Origin: an uncultured Collinsella sp.
Lineage (GTDB): Bacteria; Actinomycetota; Coriobacteriia; Coriobacteriales; Coriobacteriaceae
Direction of reading: 5' to 3'
DNA length: 9,514 nucleotides
Assembly: GCA_900751695.1 (NCBI GenBank)
Contig: CAADSS010000077.1
Coordinates: forward strand, 1 to 9,514
Positions 1 through 5,470 of the stretch are shown in pieces. The position numbers were made by a program, and so were the translations under genes. The first letter of the stretch is position 1. Every line of letters begins with the position of its first letter. Under the pieces are notes generated by a model that searched no databases, had not been told where the DNA came from, and worked only from the letters and a program-made list of their open reading frames with translations.

Positions 1-733
1 ACAGACGGCGAACAAGCTGCGACGTGTTGGTATCGCGCGGGCACAGCGCGCGCTCGCGACCGGCAGGGGAGAGCGAGCGGCCGTTCTCGTCGATTAGCTC
101 GTAAGGCAGGCGACAGGGCTGAGCACACATGCCGCGGTTGGCCGAGCGGCCCGCCATGGCAAAGCTCGAGAGCAGGCACAGACCCGAGTAGCAAAAGCAG
201 ATAGCGCCGTGGCTAAAGACCTCGAGGTCAACGTCGGGCGCGGCGTCGTGGATGGCGGCGATTTCGTCGATGGAGAGCTCGCGCGAGAGGGTCACGCGGT
301 CGGCGCCCTGCTCGCGGCACCAGATGGTTCCGCGGTCGTCATGGATGTTCGCCTGGGTCGAGATGTGTGTCTCGATGCCGGGCATGGTGCGCTTGACCTC
401 AAAGAACAGGCCCCAGTCCTGGATAATGAAGGCATCGGCGCCCAGCGTGGAGCAGCGGTGGATGAGCTGCAGCGCATCGCCCATCTCGGACTGCTTGATG
501 ACAATGTTGACCGTGACGTAGACGCGCGAGCCGGCCAGGTGCGCGGCGCGGCAGGCCTGCTCAAAGGCCTCGTCGGTAAAGTTCGTTGCCTTGCGGCGGG
601 CGTTGAAGCTGCCCATGCCACAGTAGATGGCATCGGCGCCGGCAGCGAGTGCGGCGGCAAAGGGCTCGGGGCCTCCGGCGGGGGCCAAGAGCTCGGGTCT
701 GCGGTTGGTGGTTCGACTGGCGGTTGCGGTCAT
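1..733 (-). CDS. Peptidase U32 family protein, N-terminal 244 codons (runs off left edge)
   Basis: Minus-strand frame open from the ATG at 733 to the window edge without a stop. The N-terminus reads as a TIM-barrel-like U32 start (PELLAPAGGPEPFAAAL, then DAIYCGMGSFNARR). The family signature E-x-F-x2-G-A-I-C-x4-G-x-C-x-L-S is fully matched at about residues 171-189, including the cysteines associated with this family. After it comes the usual NRGMCAQPCR segment with more cysteines. U32 proteins were named as collagenase-like peptidases, but characterised members such as RlhA and TrhP are tRNA/rRNA hydroxylation factors. I cannot say which subgroup this is because the C-terminal part is missing. 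The start is supported by an AAAGGCAGG element just upstream and by a TATACT -10 box further up. It lies downstream of, and in the same direction as, the YheO-like regulator, separated by 146 bases that hold a possible terminator and a promoter box, so it is probably a separate unit. Confidence 0.93.
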   Translation of the reverse strand, partial: MTATASRTTNRRPELLAPAGGPEPFAAALAAGADAIYCGMGSFNARRKATNFTDEAFEQACRAAHLAGSRVYVTVNIVIKQSEMGDALQLIHRCSTLGADAFIIQDWGLFFEVKRTMPGIETHISTQANIHDDRGTIWCREQGADRVTLSRELSIDEIAAIHDAAPDVDLEVFSHGAICFCYSGLCLLSSFAMAGRSANRGMCAQPCRLPYELIDENGRSLSPAGRERALCPRDTNTSQLVRRL

Positions 734-765
734 ATCCTGCCTTTCAAAATGCTCAGATACTCAAA

Positions 766-771
766 AGTATA
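766..771 (-). promoter_or_regulatory. -10 box of putative promoter for the U32 gene
   Basis: Read on the minus strand this is TATACT, one mismatch from TATAAT, with its downstream edge 32 bases upstream of the U32 ATG. No convincing -35 hexamer is visible 16-18 bases upstream, so the call rests on the -10 box and its position alone. Confidence 0.35.
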
Positions 772-838
772 GTGGCGCCGTCGCGATGGGCGATGCCCGC
801 AGCCTAAGCAGGACAAAGTCTTCAGCAGCCTCTCGGGC

Positions 839-874
839 AAAAATGATCCGTTTTCCTCCGTCCCCAAGGGATCA
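839..874 (-). terminator. Putative terminator after the YheO-like regulator
   Basis: On the minus strand a 6-bp stem, TGATCC (874-869) pairing with GGATCA (849-844), is followed directly by five T residues (843-839). It starts five bases after the regulator's stop codon, the right place to end that transcript before the U32 gene. The 19-base loop is long, which lowers confidence. Confidence 0.45.
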
Positions 875-879
875 GTGGG

Positions 880-1536
880 TTAGCCCTCCTTGCGAACTTT
901 TTGCAGATAGCGGTAGACGCTGGGCTCCGAGATGCCCAGCGCGGTGGCGGCGCAGGCCACGGCGCCCTTGAGCATAAACACGCCATTGCCGTTAAGGTGG
1001 CGAATGACGTCCACGCGGTCGCTCTGACCAAGCGACGCTACATCCAGCCCGCGCTCCCTCAGCAACTCGGAAATACTGCGGTCGATGAGCTCCTGTGTGG
1101 ACTCCGAAAGGCTCTCGACTTCGATAGGGGAGGGCTCCGTGCGGACCGGCGCGGCGTCGAAGCAGGCCATAAGCTGCTGGGCCATGGCATTGATGTTGCG
1201 CACGGCCGAAAGATCGGTGTTGACGCACAGCATGCCGACGATCTCGCCGTCCTCACGGATAAAGTACGTCGCGGACTCCAACGTCTTGCCGCTGGCCCCG
1301 CGCCCCTCGTAGCCCGTAATAAACGGCAAGTCGCGATACTTGGCGTCGTGCATAACCTTGAGCGCCAGATCGGTGGCGGGTCCGCCAATCTTGCGGCCGC
1401 TCACGATGCCGTTGCGAATATCGACGATGGCGTGGTCGGGATCCGAGAGATCGTGCAGGACGATCTCGCTGTTCTTGCCAAGTATCTGCTCCAGGAAATC
1501 GACCATTGGCAAAAAGCGGCGTACGGTCTCGTTCAT
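880..1536 (-). CDS. YheO/DauR-family transcriptional regulator (PAS_6 + HTH_22)
   Basis: A 218-residue protein of normal length for the YheO/DauR family. Residues about 5-115 match the PAS-like YheO domain: EIVLHDLSDPDHAIVDI, then NGIVSGRKIGGPATDLALKV, then GMLCVNTDLS. The C-terminal region, about 172-215, is the HTH_22 DNA-binding domain, with the characteristic F-x-L-K-G-A-V stretch and the recognition-helix segment LGISEPSVYRYL. The start was chosen at the ATG (1536) and not the TTG two codons earlier (1542), because AAAGGAG at 1549-1543 is 6 bases from the ATG but abuts the TTG. Family knowledge: DauR of Pseudomonas senses an amino-acid metabolite, while YheO's ligand is unknown. Here it is divergent from a nucleobase permease, so I infer a role in purine or pyrimidine uptake control, with the PAS domain as the likely ligand sensor. 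A palindrome (1562-1578) just upstream of its ribosome-binding site suggests autoregulation. Confidence 0.92.
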   Translation of the reverse strand: MNETVRRFLPMVDFLEQILGKNSEIVLHDLSDPDHAIVDIRNGIVSGRKIGGPATDLALKVMHDAKYRDLPFITGYEGRGASGKTLESATYFIREDGEIVGMLCVNTDLSAVRNINAMAQQLMACFDAAPVRTEPSPIEVESLSESTQELIDRSISELLRERGLDVASLGQSDRVDVIRHLNGNGVFMLKGAVACAATALGISEPSVYRYLQKVRKEG

Positions 1537-1561
1537 GGGCAACTCCTTTGGGTGAAATCGG

Positions 1562-1578
1562 AAATGTTCATAACATTT
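1562..1578. promoter_or_regulatory. Palindromic candidate operator upstream of the regulator
   Basis: AAATGTT-CAT-AACATTT: perfect 7-bp arms around 3 bases, centred at 1570 and ending 13 bases upstream of the regulator's ribosome-binding site. Similar half-sites occur further up the same intergenic strip: ATGTTAT at 1689-1695 (inverted) and ATAACA at 1755-1760. The position fits self-repression by the YheO-like regulator. This is inference from symmetry and place only, since no consensus for the family is used here. Confidence 0.4.
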
Positions 1579-1771
1579 TTTCTCATGGTAACACGGTGTC
1601 TATTGACTCGCATATTCGCAGGTACATTGCGTAATACAGACGAGCGGAAGGAATTTTGCGGTAAACGGTCGACCAAAAGAAAAGTTAGATGTTATTTTGA
1701 CCAGACACTTTCTTTACCTGCTGAAACGTTTAATTTAAGCTGAAGAATAGTCTGATAACAAAAAATTATTA

Positions 1772-1800
1772 TTGAGAATGAGAAAAATCTTCAATACGAT
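1772..1800 (+). promoter_or_regulatory. Sigma70-type promoter of the NCS2 permease
   Basis: TTGAGA (1772-1777), a 17-base spacer, then TACGAT (1795-1800): four of six matches to each consensus hexamer with ideal spacing. Transcription would start near 1807, leaving an 80-base leader before the ATG at 1888. This also argues against translation from the upstream ATG at 1801, which would lie ahead of the transcription start. A short inverted repeat ATTGA/TCAAT (1771-1775, 1791-1795) spans the promoter and could be part of a regulator site. Confidence 0.6.
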
Positions 1801-1887
1801 ATGCAACGAAGGCACAACCTCAGCCCCGCACTGCGTCACAATAGAATGTTAGATGCGAAAACAACTACTTCTAGGATTGGTGGTCAA

Positions 1888-3282
1888 ATGGCCCAGGAGA
1901 CGGTTACGAACGGCACTGAAGCCCTGTTCACTCGCGAAGGCATGCCGCCCGTTAAGGAAATGATCCCGTGTGCCCTTCAGCACGTACTGGCATCGTTTGC
2001 CGGCATCATTACCCCGGCGGTCATCATGGCCGGCGTCTACGGCTTTAATAGCCAGCAGAGCACCGACATCATTCAGGTTGCGCTCATTCTTTCGGCACTC
2101 GACACAGCCCTTCAGGCCTTCGCTCCCTTCCGTCGCATCGGCGGCGGCCTGCCCATCGTCATGGGCGTCTCGTTCGCGTTCCTGCCGGCCCTGCAGGCCA
2201 TGGGTGCCTCGGGCTTTAGCTTTGGTGCGCTGCTGGGCGGCGAGATTGTCGGCGGTGCCGTCGCGGCCCTCTTTGGTCTGGCCTACAGCAAGATCAAGTG
2301 GCTGTTCCCGCCCGTCGTGACCGGTACGGTCATCTTCTCCATCGGCGTTTCGCTGTATCCCACGGCCGTCAAGTATATGGCCGGCGGTATGGGCACGCCG
2401 CTGTGGGGCACCCCGCAGGCATGGTGCGTCGCTCTTATCACGTTTGCCGTGGTCTTTGCGCTCGCCAACTTTGGCAAGGGCACGCTCAAGCTCGGATCCG
2501 TGTTCTTTGGCATGATCGTTGGCATGATCGTTTCGATCCCCTTTGGCATGATCGACTTCTCCAGCGTCGCCACCGCTCAGGTCTTCGCCCTTCCCAAGCT
2601 CATGCCCTACGCGCTCGAGTTTGATCCCGAGGTCTGCATTACCCTCGCCGTCGTGTTCCCCATGGTTGCCATTCAGGTTATCGGTGACGTCTCCGCCGCC
2701 TGCCTGGGCTCCATCGACCGTATGCCCACCGAGCGCGAGCTCTCCGGCGCTATCGTGTCCCAGGGCATCACCTCTATGGTCGGCGGCCTGCTGGGCGGTC
2801 TTCCCACCAGCGCCCTTGGCCAGAACGTGGGCATCATCTGCTCCAACAAGGTCGTCAACAAGTGGGTTTTTGTGACCATCGCGGCCGTTTTTGCCATCGC
2901 CGGTCTGTTCCCGCAGCTTTCTGCCGTCCTTTCCGCTATCCCGCAGCCCGTCATCGGCGGCGCGACCGTCGGCGTCTTTGGCACCATCACCATGAACGGC
3001 GTGCGCATGTTCACCCGCGAGGGCCTCACGCAGCGCACTACCACCATCGTCGGTACCTCCGTCGTCTTTGGCCTGGGTATCTGGATGGCCAGCGGTTGCC
3101 TTGCCGGCGAGGGTATGCCCACCTGGGTGTCCACCGTCATCGGCTCCAATGCCGTAACCCCCACCGCCATCATGGCCATTGTCCTTAACCTGATCCTTCC
3201 GCAGACGCCGGTCGTGGCTCAGCACATCGATGCTGCCAAGGACGCTGCCGTGGATCTGGTCTTGCCCGAGAGCAAGAAGTAA
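1888..3282 (+). CDS. NCS2-family nucleobase (xanthine/uric acid/uracil) permease
   Basis: A 464-residue, strongly hydrophobic protein with the NCS2 (UraA/XanQ-type) fold, normally 14 membrane segments. Visible landmarks are TM1 with LQHVLASFAG (Q31-H32; the histidine is conserved in the family), the G-G-G-L-P-I-V-M-G segment of TM3, TM8 with the IGD motif (D267), and the signature Q312-N313-V-G at the start of TM9/10. The Q-N-x-G form and PQPVIGGATVGVFGTI are nearer the xanthine/urate side of the family, so the substrate is probably a purine; proton symport is the known mechanism. The ATG at 1888 was preferred over 1801 because it follows a G-rich element (AGGATTGGTGG) and lies downstream of the inferred transcription start, while the 29 extra residues from 1801 look non-native. 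Odd point: the position normally held by a substrate-binding glutamate in TM8 is glutamine (Q263). It is divergent from the YheO-like regulator, its likely controller. Confidence 0.94.
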   Translation: MAQETVTNGTEALFTREGMPPVKEMIPCALQHVLASFAGIITPAVIMAGVYGFNSQQSTDIIQVALILSALDTALQAFAPFRRIGGGLPIVMGVSFAFLPALQAMGASGFSFGALLGGEIVGGAVAALFGLAYSKIKWLFPPVVTGTVIFSIGVSLYPTAVKYMAGGMGTPLWGTPQAWCVALITFAVVFALANFGKGTLKLGSVFFGMIVGMIVSIPFGMIDFSSVATAQVFALPKLMPYALEFDPEVCITLAVVFPMVAIQVIGDVSAACLGSIDRMPTERELSGAIVSQGITSMVGGLLGGLPTSALGQNVGIICSNKVVNKWVFVTIAAVFAIAGLFPQLSAVLSAIPQPVIGGATVGVFGTITMNGVRMFTREGLTQRTTTIVGTSVVFGLGIWMASGCLAGEGMPTWVSTVIGSNAVTPTAIMAIVLNLILPQTPVVAQHIDAAKDAAVDLVLPESKK

Positions 3283-3298
3283 CCAATTTGGTGCTATT

Positions 3299-3366
3299 CG
3301 TCGGCGGACGCATCGCCTCGTCCGCCGACGTCGTGCGGCGTCAAGCCGCACTTCAACCGTCCCTTT
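3299..3366 (+). terminator. Tandem hairpins ending the permease transcript
   Basis: Hairpin 1 has perfect 12-bp arms (3299-3310 with 3319-3330) and an 8-base loop. Hairpin 2 follows at once with perfect 7-bp arms, GTGCGGC (3333-3339) and GCCGCAC (3345-3351), and a GTCAA loop. The first begins 17 bases after the permease stop. The only T run (TTTT at 3364-3367) is 12 bases past hairpin 2, so this is an imperfect intrinsic terminator or a stable 3'-end-protecting structure. Either way it marks the boundary between the permease unit and the accessory module. Confidence 0.6.
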
Positions 3367-3378
3367 TGCGTGCGCCGC

Positions 3379-3408
3379 TTGTCGAATTACGTTATAGCTA
3401 GCTATATT
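3379..3408 (+). promoter_or_regulatory. Putative promoter of the ATPase gene, inside the inverted repeat
   Basis: TTGTCG (3379-3384), an 18-base spacer, then TATATT (3403-3408), which is one mismatch from TATAAT. The predicted start, near 3415, falls in the loop of the 25-bp inverted repeat, so the spacer and -10 box coincide with the left 14-bp palindrome and the leader begins with the right one. A protein bound to these palindromes would cover the polymerase site. Confidence 0.4.
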
Positions 3409-3442
3409 ATAGAAAGGTATAATATAGCTAGCTATAACGTAA
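3387..3442. repeat. Perfect 25-bp inverted repeat with nested 14-bp palindromes
   Basis: Arms 3387-3411 and 3418-3442 are perfect reverse complements around a 6-base loop, GAAAGG. Each arm contains the same self-complementary 14-mer, TATAGCTAGCTATA (3393-3406 and 3423-3436), so two identical dyads sit 30 bp centre to centre, about three helical turns. The right arm ends two bases before the ATPase ribosome-binding site. This is very unlikely to arise by chance in otherwise GC-rich sequence. Likely readings are a double operator for autoregulation, a recognition site of the ATPase/nuclease or a mobile-unit end, or a cruciform/RNA hairpin. Confidence 0.9.
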
Positions 3443-3456
3443 AGGGAGGATGGCCT

Positions 3457-4836
3457 ATGTTTATCGGAAGAACAGCGGAAATGTCCGAGCTCAATCGACT
3501 GTATGGCACGGGCTCCTTTGAGATGCCTGTGATTTACGGCCGCCGTCGCGTGGGCAAAACGCGCCTTATCACAGAGTTCATCCAAGGCAAGAAGGCTATT
3601 TACTTTCAAGCTCGTCGCACCAATGCAGAGGCAAACCTGCACGGCTTTAGCCAGGCGATACTTGCAGGCTCGGTTGGTGCTGTAGACGTGTCGTTTCGTA
3701 GTTTTGACGAAGCGTTCGATGCATTGGCCACAATGGCTCGCACGGAACGTTTGATTGTCGTGATTGACGAGTATCCCTATCTCGCCCAATCGAATCCCGA
3801 GATCAGCTCGTTGCTGCAAGACAAGATCGATCACTTGTACAAAGAGACCAAGCTCATGCTTATCCTGTGCGGGTCGTCGCTTTCGTTCATGGAAGAGCAG
3901 GTGCTGGGCTACGAGAGCCCACTATACGGTAGGCGCACGGCCCAGTTTAAGATCATGCCGCTCGATTTTACGACGACCCTCGGACTGTGGCGGGGCATGA
4001 GTCGCGAAGACGCTGCGGTTTGCTATGGCATGACAGGCGGTATTCCTGCATATATCGAGAAAGTCGATCCTACCGTATCGCTTAAGGACAGCATCAAGCG
4101 TCTTTTTCTTACTCCTACGGGCTACCTCTTTGAGGAGCCGAGTAACCTGCTGTTGCAAGAGTGCCGCAATCCCGAGCAATATGATGCGATCGTGCAAGCA
4201 ATTGCTCAGGGGCGCTCGAAGATCTCGGAGATTGCGAGCTCTACGGGAATCCCTGCGAGCAACGTAAAGAGCTATGTGGATAAGCTGGCGTCGCTTGGGA
4301 TTGTCGAGCGCGAGCTGCCCCTAAACGAGACGAGCAATAAGCGAGCCGTGTATCTGCTGAGCGACCAGATGTTTAGGTTCTGGTACAAGTTTGTGCCGCG
4401 GAACATCGGGCTAATTCAAAACGATATGGCCGAGATGGCGTATAAGCGCATTGAGCCGCACGTATCGGATTACATGGGTACGGTCTTTGAGCTTATATGC
4501 AGACAATACGTGTACGAACTCGCGCGCGCGGGCCAGCTCGATGTGGTTCCGGCGAGCGTCGGGCGCTGGTGGGGGACGGATAATCGCACGCATACGCAGG
4601 AAGAAATCGACTTGATTGTTGACGATGGCGAGGGCGCTGCGCTGTTTGCGGAGTGCAAATGGCGCAATGAACCGGTGGGCGAAGACGTGCTGCAAAAGCT
4701 CGTGCACCGAAGCGAGCTCTTTAGACGGCAGCACAAAAGCTATGCACTTTTCTCAAAAAGCGGCTTTACGCAGGGATGTCGGGATGCCGCGGATAGTAGG
4801 GGAGACGTCAAGCTGATCTCGTTTGCCGAGATGTGA
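3457..4836 (+). CDS. STAND-type P-loop ATPase with C-terminal PD-(D/E)XK (DUF234) domain
   Basis: A 459-residue protein of the ATPase_2 plus DUF234 family, at the family's usual length. The N-terminus MFIGRTAEMSELNRLY is typical. Walker A is GRRRVGKT (28-35), and Walker B is LIVVIDEYPYL with D104-E105. The middle (about 240-320) looks like a winged helix: ISEIASSTGIPASNVKSYVDKL. The C-terminal domain has nuclease-type residues D385 (EIDLIVDD), E399 and K401 (AECKW), so the catalytic set appears intact. The ATG at 3457 was chosen because GGGAGG (3444-3449) is 7 bases upstream; a longer frame from a GTG at 3370 would translate the inverted repeat and has no ribosome-binding site. Family knowledge: this belongs to the MNS group of STAND NTPases, often patchily distributed and mobile, with no firmly established function; a defence, regulatory or selfish role is plausible. 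The inverted repeat in its promoter suggests autoregulation. It stands as a single-gene unit. Confidence 0.9.
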   Translation: MFIGRTAEMSELNRLYGTGSFEMPVIYGRRRVGKTRLITEFIQGKKAIYFQARRTNAEANLHGFSQAILAGSVGAVDVSFRSFDEAFDALATMARTERLIVVIDEYPYLAQSNPEISSLLQDKIDHLYKETKLMLILCGSSLSFMEEQVLGYESPLYGRRTAQFKIMPLDFTTTLGLWRGMSREDAAVCYGMTGGIPAYIEKVDPTVSLKDSIKRLFLTPTGYLFEEPSNLLLQECRNPEQYDAIVQAIAQGRSKISEIASSTGIPASNVKSYVDKLASLGIVERELPLNETSNKRAVYLLSDQMFRFWYKFVPRNIGLIQNDMAEMAYKRIEPHVSDYMGTVFELICRQYVYELARAGQLDVVPASVGRWWGTDNRTHTQEEIDLIVDDGEGAALFAECKWRNEPVGEDVLQKLVHRSELFRRQHKSYALFSKSGFTQGCRDAADSRGDVKLISFAEM

Positions 4837-4845
4837 GGGCTGAGG

Positions 4846-4876
4846 GTCCGTCCCGTGTTGTTGGGGACGGGACTTT
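4846..4876 (+). terminator. Putative terminator after the ATPase gene
   Basis: GTCCGTCCC (4846-4854) pairs with GGGACGGGAC (4864-4873) with one bulged G, leaving a 9-base loop, followed by TTT. An alternative 7-bp register, GTCCCGT/ACGGGAC (4850-4856 with 4867-4873), is also possible. It starts 9 bases after the ATPase stop. The T run is short, so termination may be weak. Confidence 0.5.
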
Positions 4877-4989
4877 GCCCGATCGCGTGGCCTTTAGCAT
4901 TTGCGGTTGAGTGCTCCGTGGATGTTGAGTGGTGGCTGGAGTAGCGGACGAGTCGGGCGGGCGTCGAGGCTTCGTTACCGAAAAACCAT

Positions 4990-5018
4990 TTGTTAAACCC
5001 GGCGCGCGTGGGTAAAAT
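4990..5018 (+). promoter_or_regulatory. Sigma70-type promoter of the antisense small RNA
   Basis: TTGTTA (4990-4995), exactly 17 bases, then TAAAAT (5013-5018): four and five of six consensus matches. No plausible ORF follows on this strand, and an intrinsic terminator lies about 85 bases downstream, so it should drive a short non-coding RNA. Confidence 0.65.
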
Positions 5019-5024
5019 AAGGTC

Positions 5025-5110
5025 GACGGCAGCCCAAGTTTTGGTTGGCTGGGCAGCGCCGTTACTTCGATTAAGGGGTCATCGCCTTAGTGGCGTCGAC
5101 CCCTCTTTTT
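5025..5110 (+). ncRNA. Candidate antisense RNA (type I antitoxin-like)
   Basis: Inferred transcript of about 85 nt between the promoter at 4990-5018 and the T run ending at 5110. Its first part can fold by pairing ACGGC (5026-5030) with GCCGT (5058-5062), with GCCCA/TGGGC inside. Its last part is the terminator hairpin. The 3' third (5087-5110) is complementary to the last 24 bases of the minus-strand peptide gene, and the rest to that gene's 3' untranslated region. This convergent 3'-overlap is the arrangement of TxpA/RatA-type pairs, so the RNA may act as an antitoxin. No transcript evidence is available. Confidence 0.5.
5075..5110 (+). terminator. Intrinsic terminator of the antisense RNA, inside the 3' end of the peptide gene
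   Basis: The left arm (5075-5086) and right arm (5092-5103) form 6 bp, a 2x2 internal loop and 4 bp, with loop TTAGT, followed by TCTTTTT (5104-5110). The loop contains the complement of the minus-strand peptide's stop codon (5087-5089). An upstream GGTCGACG (5021-5028) could pair with CGTCGACC in the right arm (5094-5101), giving a competing fold if that segment is transcribed. Confidence 0.65.
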
Positions 5111-5212
5111 CTGCTTCGTACGCTGCTTAAGTGCCTCGGAAAGTCCGATAAGCGCCGTGAGGAGCGAGACCAAAGCGGTCAGGAGTTTCACGAAATCAAT
5201 CAGATCGGTCAT
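5087..5212 (-). CDS. Small hydrophobic basic-tailed peptide, candidate type I toxin (41 aa)
   Basis: A 41-codon minus-strand ORF. Residues about 4-25 form a hydrophobic or amphipathic helix with a repeated LLTAL heptad (10-14 and 17-21) and a single K9 within it. The tail (29-41) is strongly basic, with eight K/R residues and a final histidine. The initiation region is excellent: GGGAGG with the ATG at 5212 eight bases beyond GGAGG; an ATG two codons earlier (5218) is too close to it. Size, single membrane-type helix, charged C-terminus and an antisense transcription unit overlapping the stop codon resemble holin-like type I toxins (TxpA/Bsr-like). I do not recognise an exact family. Downstream on the minus strand an imperfect hairpin (about 5062-5026) followed by a TTATTTT run could end the mRNA. 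It stands between the ATPase gene and the ATPase-like fragment. It could instead be a harmless small membrane protein. Confidence 0.6.
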   Translation of the reverse strand: MTDLIDFVKLLTALVSLLTALIGLSEALKQRTKQKKRGRRH

Positions 5213-5315
5213 GGGCATCACCTCCCGTCGCATGGAGGGCACTGCCCGGCACATGGAACTGCCGTCAACAATAACCAGTCTATCAAACTGCAGCTATAAA
5301 TACGAATATATGTTC

Positions 5316-5426
5316 GATAATAATAACGACGCGATTCTCTCAAAGCGCGGCTTTAAGCAAGTGTGTCAGAGGGCCGCGCTGGGCGATTTCATGTCCGCAC
5401 GAGCGCCTATCCTTACGGCAATGTAG
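5316..5426 (+). pseudogene. Remnant of the C-terminus of a second DUF234 ATPase
   Basis: The in-frame stretch AILSKRGFKQVCQRAA resembles ALFSKSGFTQGCRDAA near the end of the intact ATPase. At DNA level, 5338-5378 and 4751-4791 align without gaps with 31 of 41 bases identical by eye and in the same codon phase. Both frames end in a methionine followed by a stop (ILTAM and SFAEM). Upstream of about 5316 the similarity stops. I read this as the last 30-odd codons of a lost paralogue, too short to function. A small ORF from an ATG at 5310 (38 codons) covers it but has no ribosome-binding site. Confidence 0.55.
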
Positions 5427-5446
5427 CCGCTTATGTAACAAGCGGC
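5426..5446 (+). other. Hairpin just upstream of the exonuclease ribosome-binding site
   Basis: GCCGCTT (5426-5432) and AAGCGGC (5440-5446) form a perfect 7-bp stem with a 7-base loop. It ends seven bases before the GGAGAAAGG element of the exonuclease gene. It could act as a 5' leader structure or as a weak terminator of upstream transcription; no T run follows. Confidence 0.5.
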
Positions 5447-5470
5447 AGTTGACGGAGAAAGGCCCTAACC

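Larger units (their letters stand above)
1537..1887. other. Divergent intergenic region between regulator and permease
   Basis: A 351-base strip, clearly more AT-rich than the flanking genes, especially 1561-1800. It holds the regulator's ribosome-binding site and palindrome at the left and the permease promoter and leader at the right. The reading frame that enters it from 901 on the plus strand is antisense to the regulator and has no coding character. I looked for a purine-type riboswitch ahead of the permease and did not see its conserved core. Confidence 0.7.

Noticed and set aside
901..1743. Plus-strand frame of 280 codons
   Set aside because: Antisense to the YheO-like regulator for most of its length and then runs into the AT-rich intergenic strip; no recognisable motif and no ribosome-binding site.
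1807..1887. Possible purine riboswitch in the permease leader
   Set aside because: The 80-base leader lacks the conserved purine-aptamer junction and loop sequences and shows no terminator/antiterminator pair.
3370..3456. N-terminal extension of the ATPase from a GTG at 3370
   Set aside because: It would translate the inverted repeat, has no ribosome-binding site and would start upstream of the likely transcription start. The ATG at 3457 has GGGAGG at proper spacing and the family's normal N-terminus.
1849..3834. Long minus-strand open frame (661 codons) antisense to the permease and the start of the ATPase
   Set aside because: It is the shadow of GC-rich codon usage on the opposite strand: low-complexity G/D/H/R-rich protein, no domain, spanning two unrelated genes and the inverted repeat. 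The plus-strand permease is unmistakable.
5090..5299. Plus-strand 69-codon frame
   Set aside because: Antisense to the 41-codon peptide gene, with no ribosome-binding site and a His/Gly/Gln-rich composition without a pattern. Its start overlaps the small RNA's terminator.
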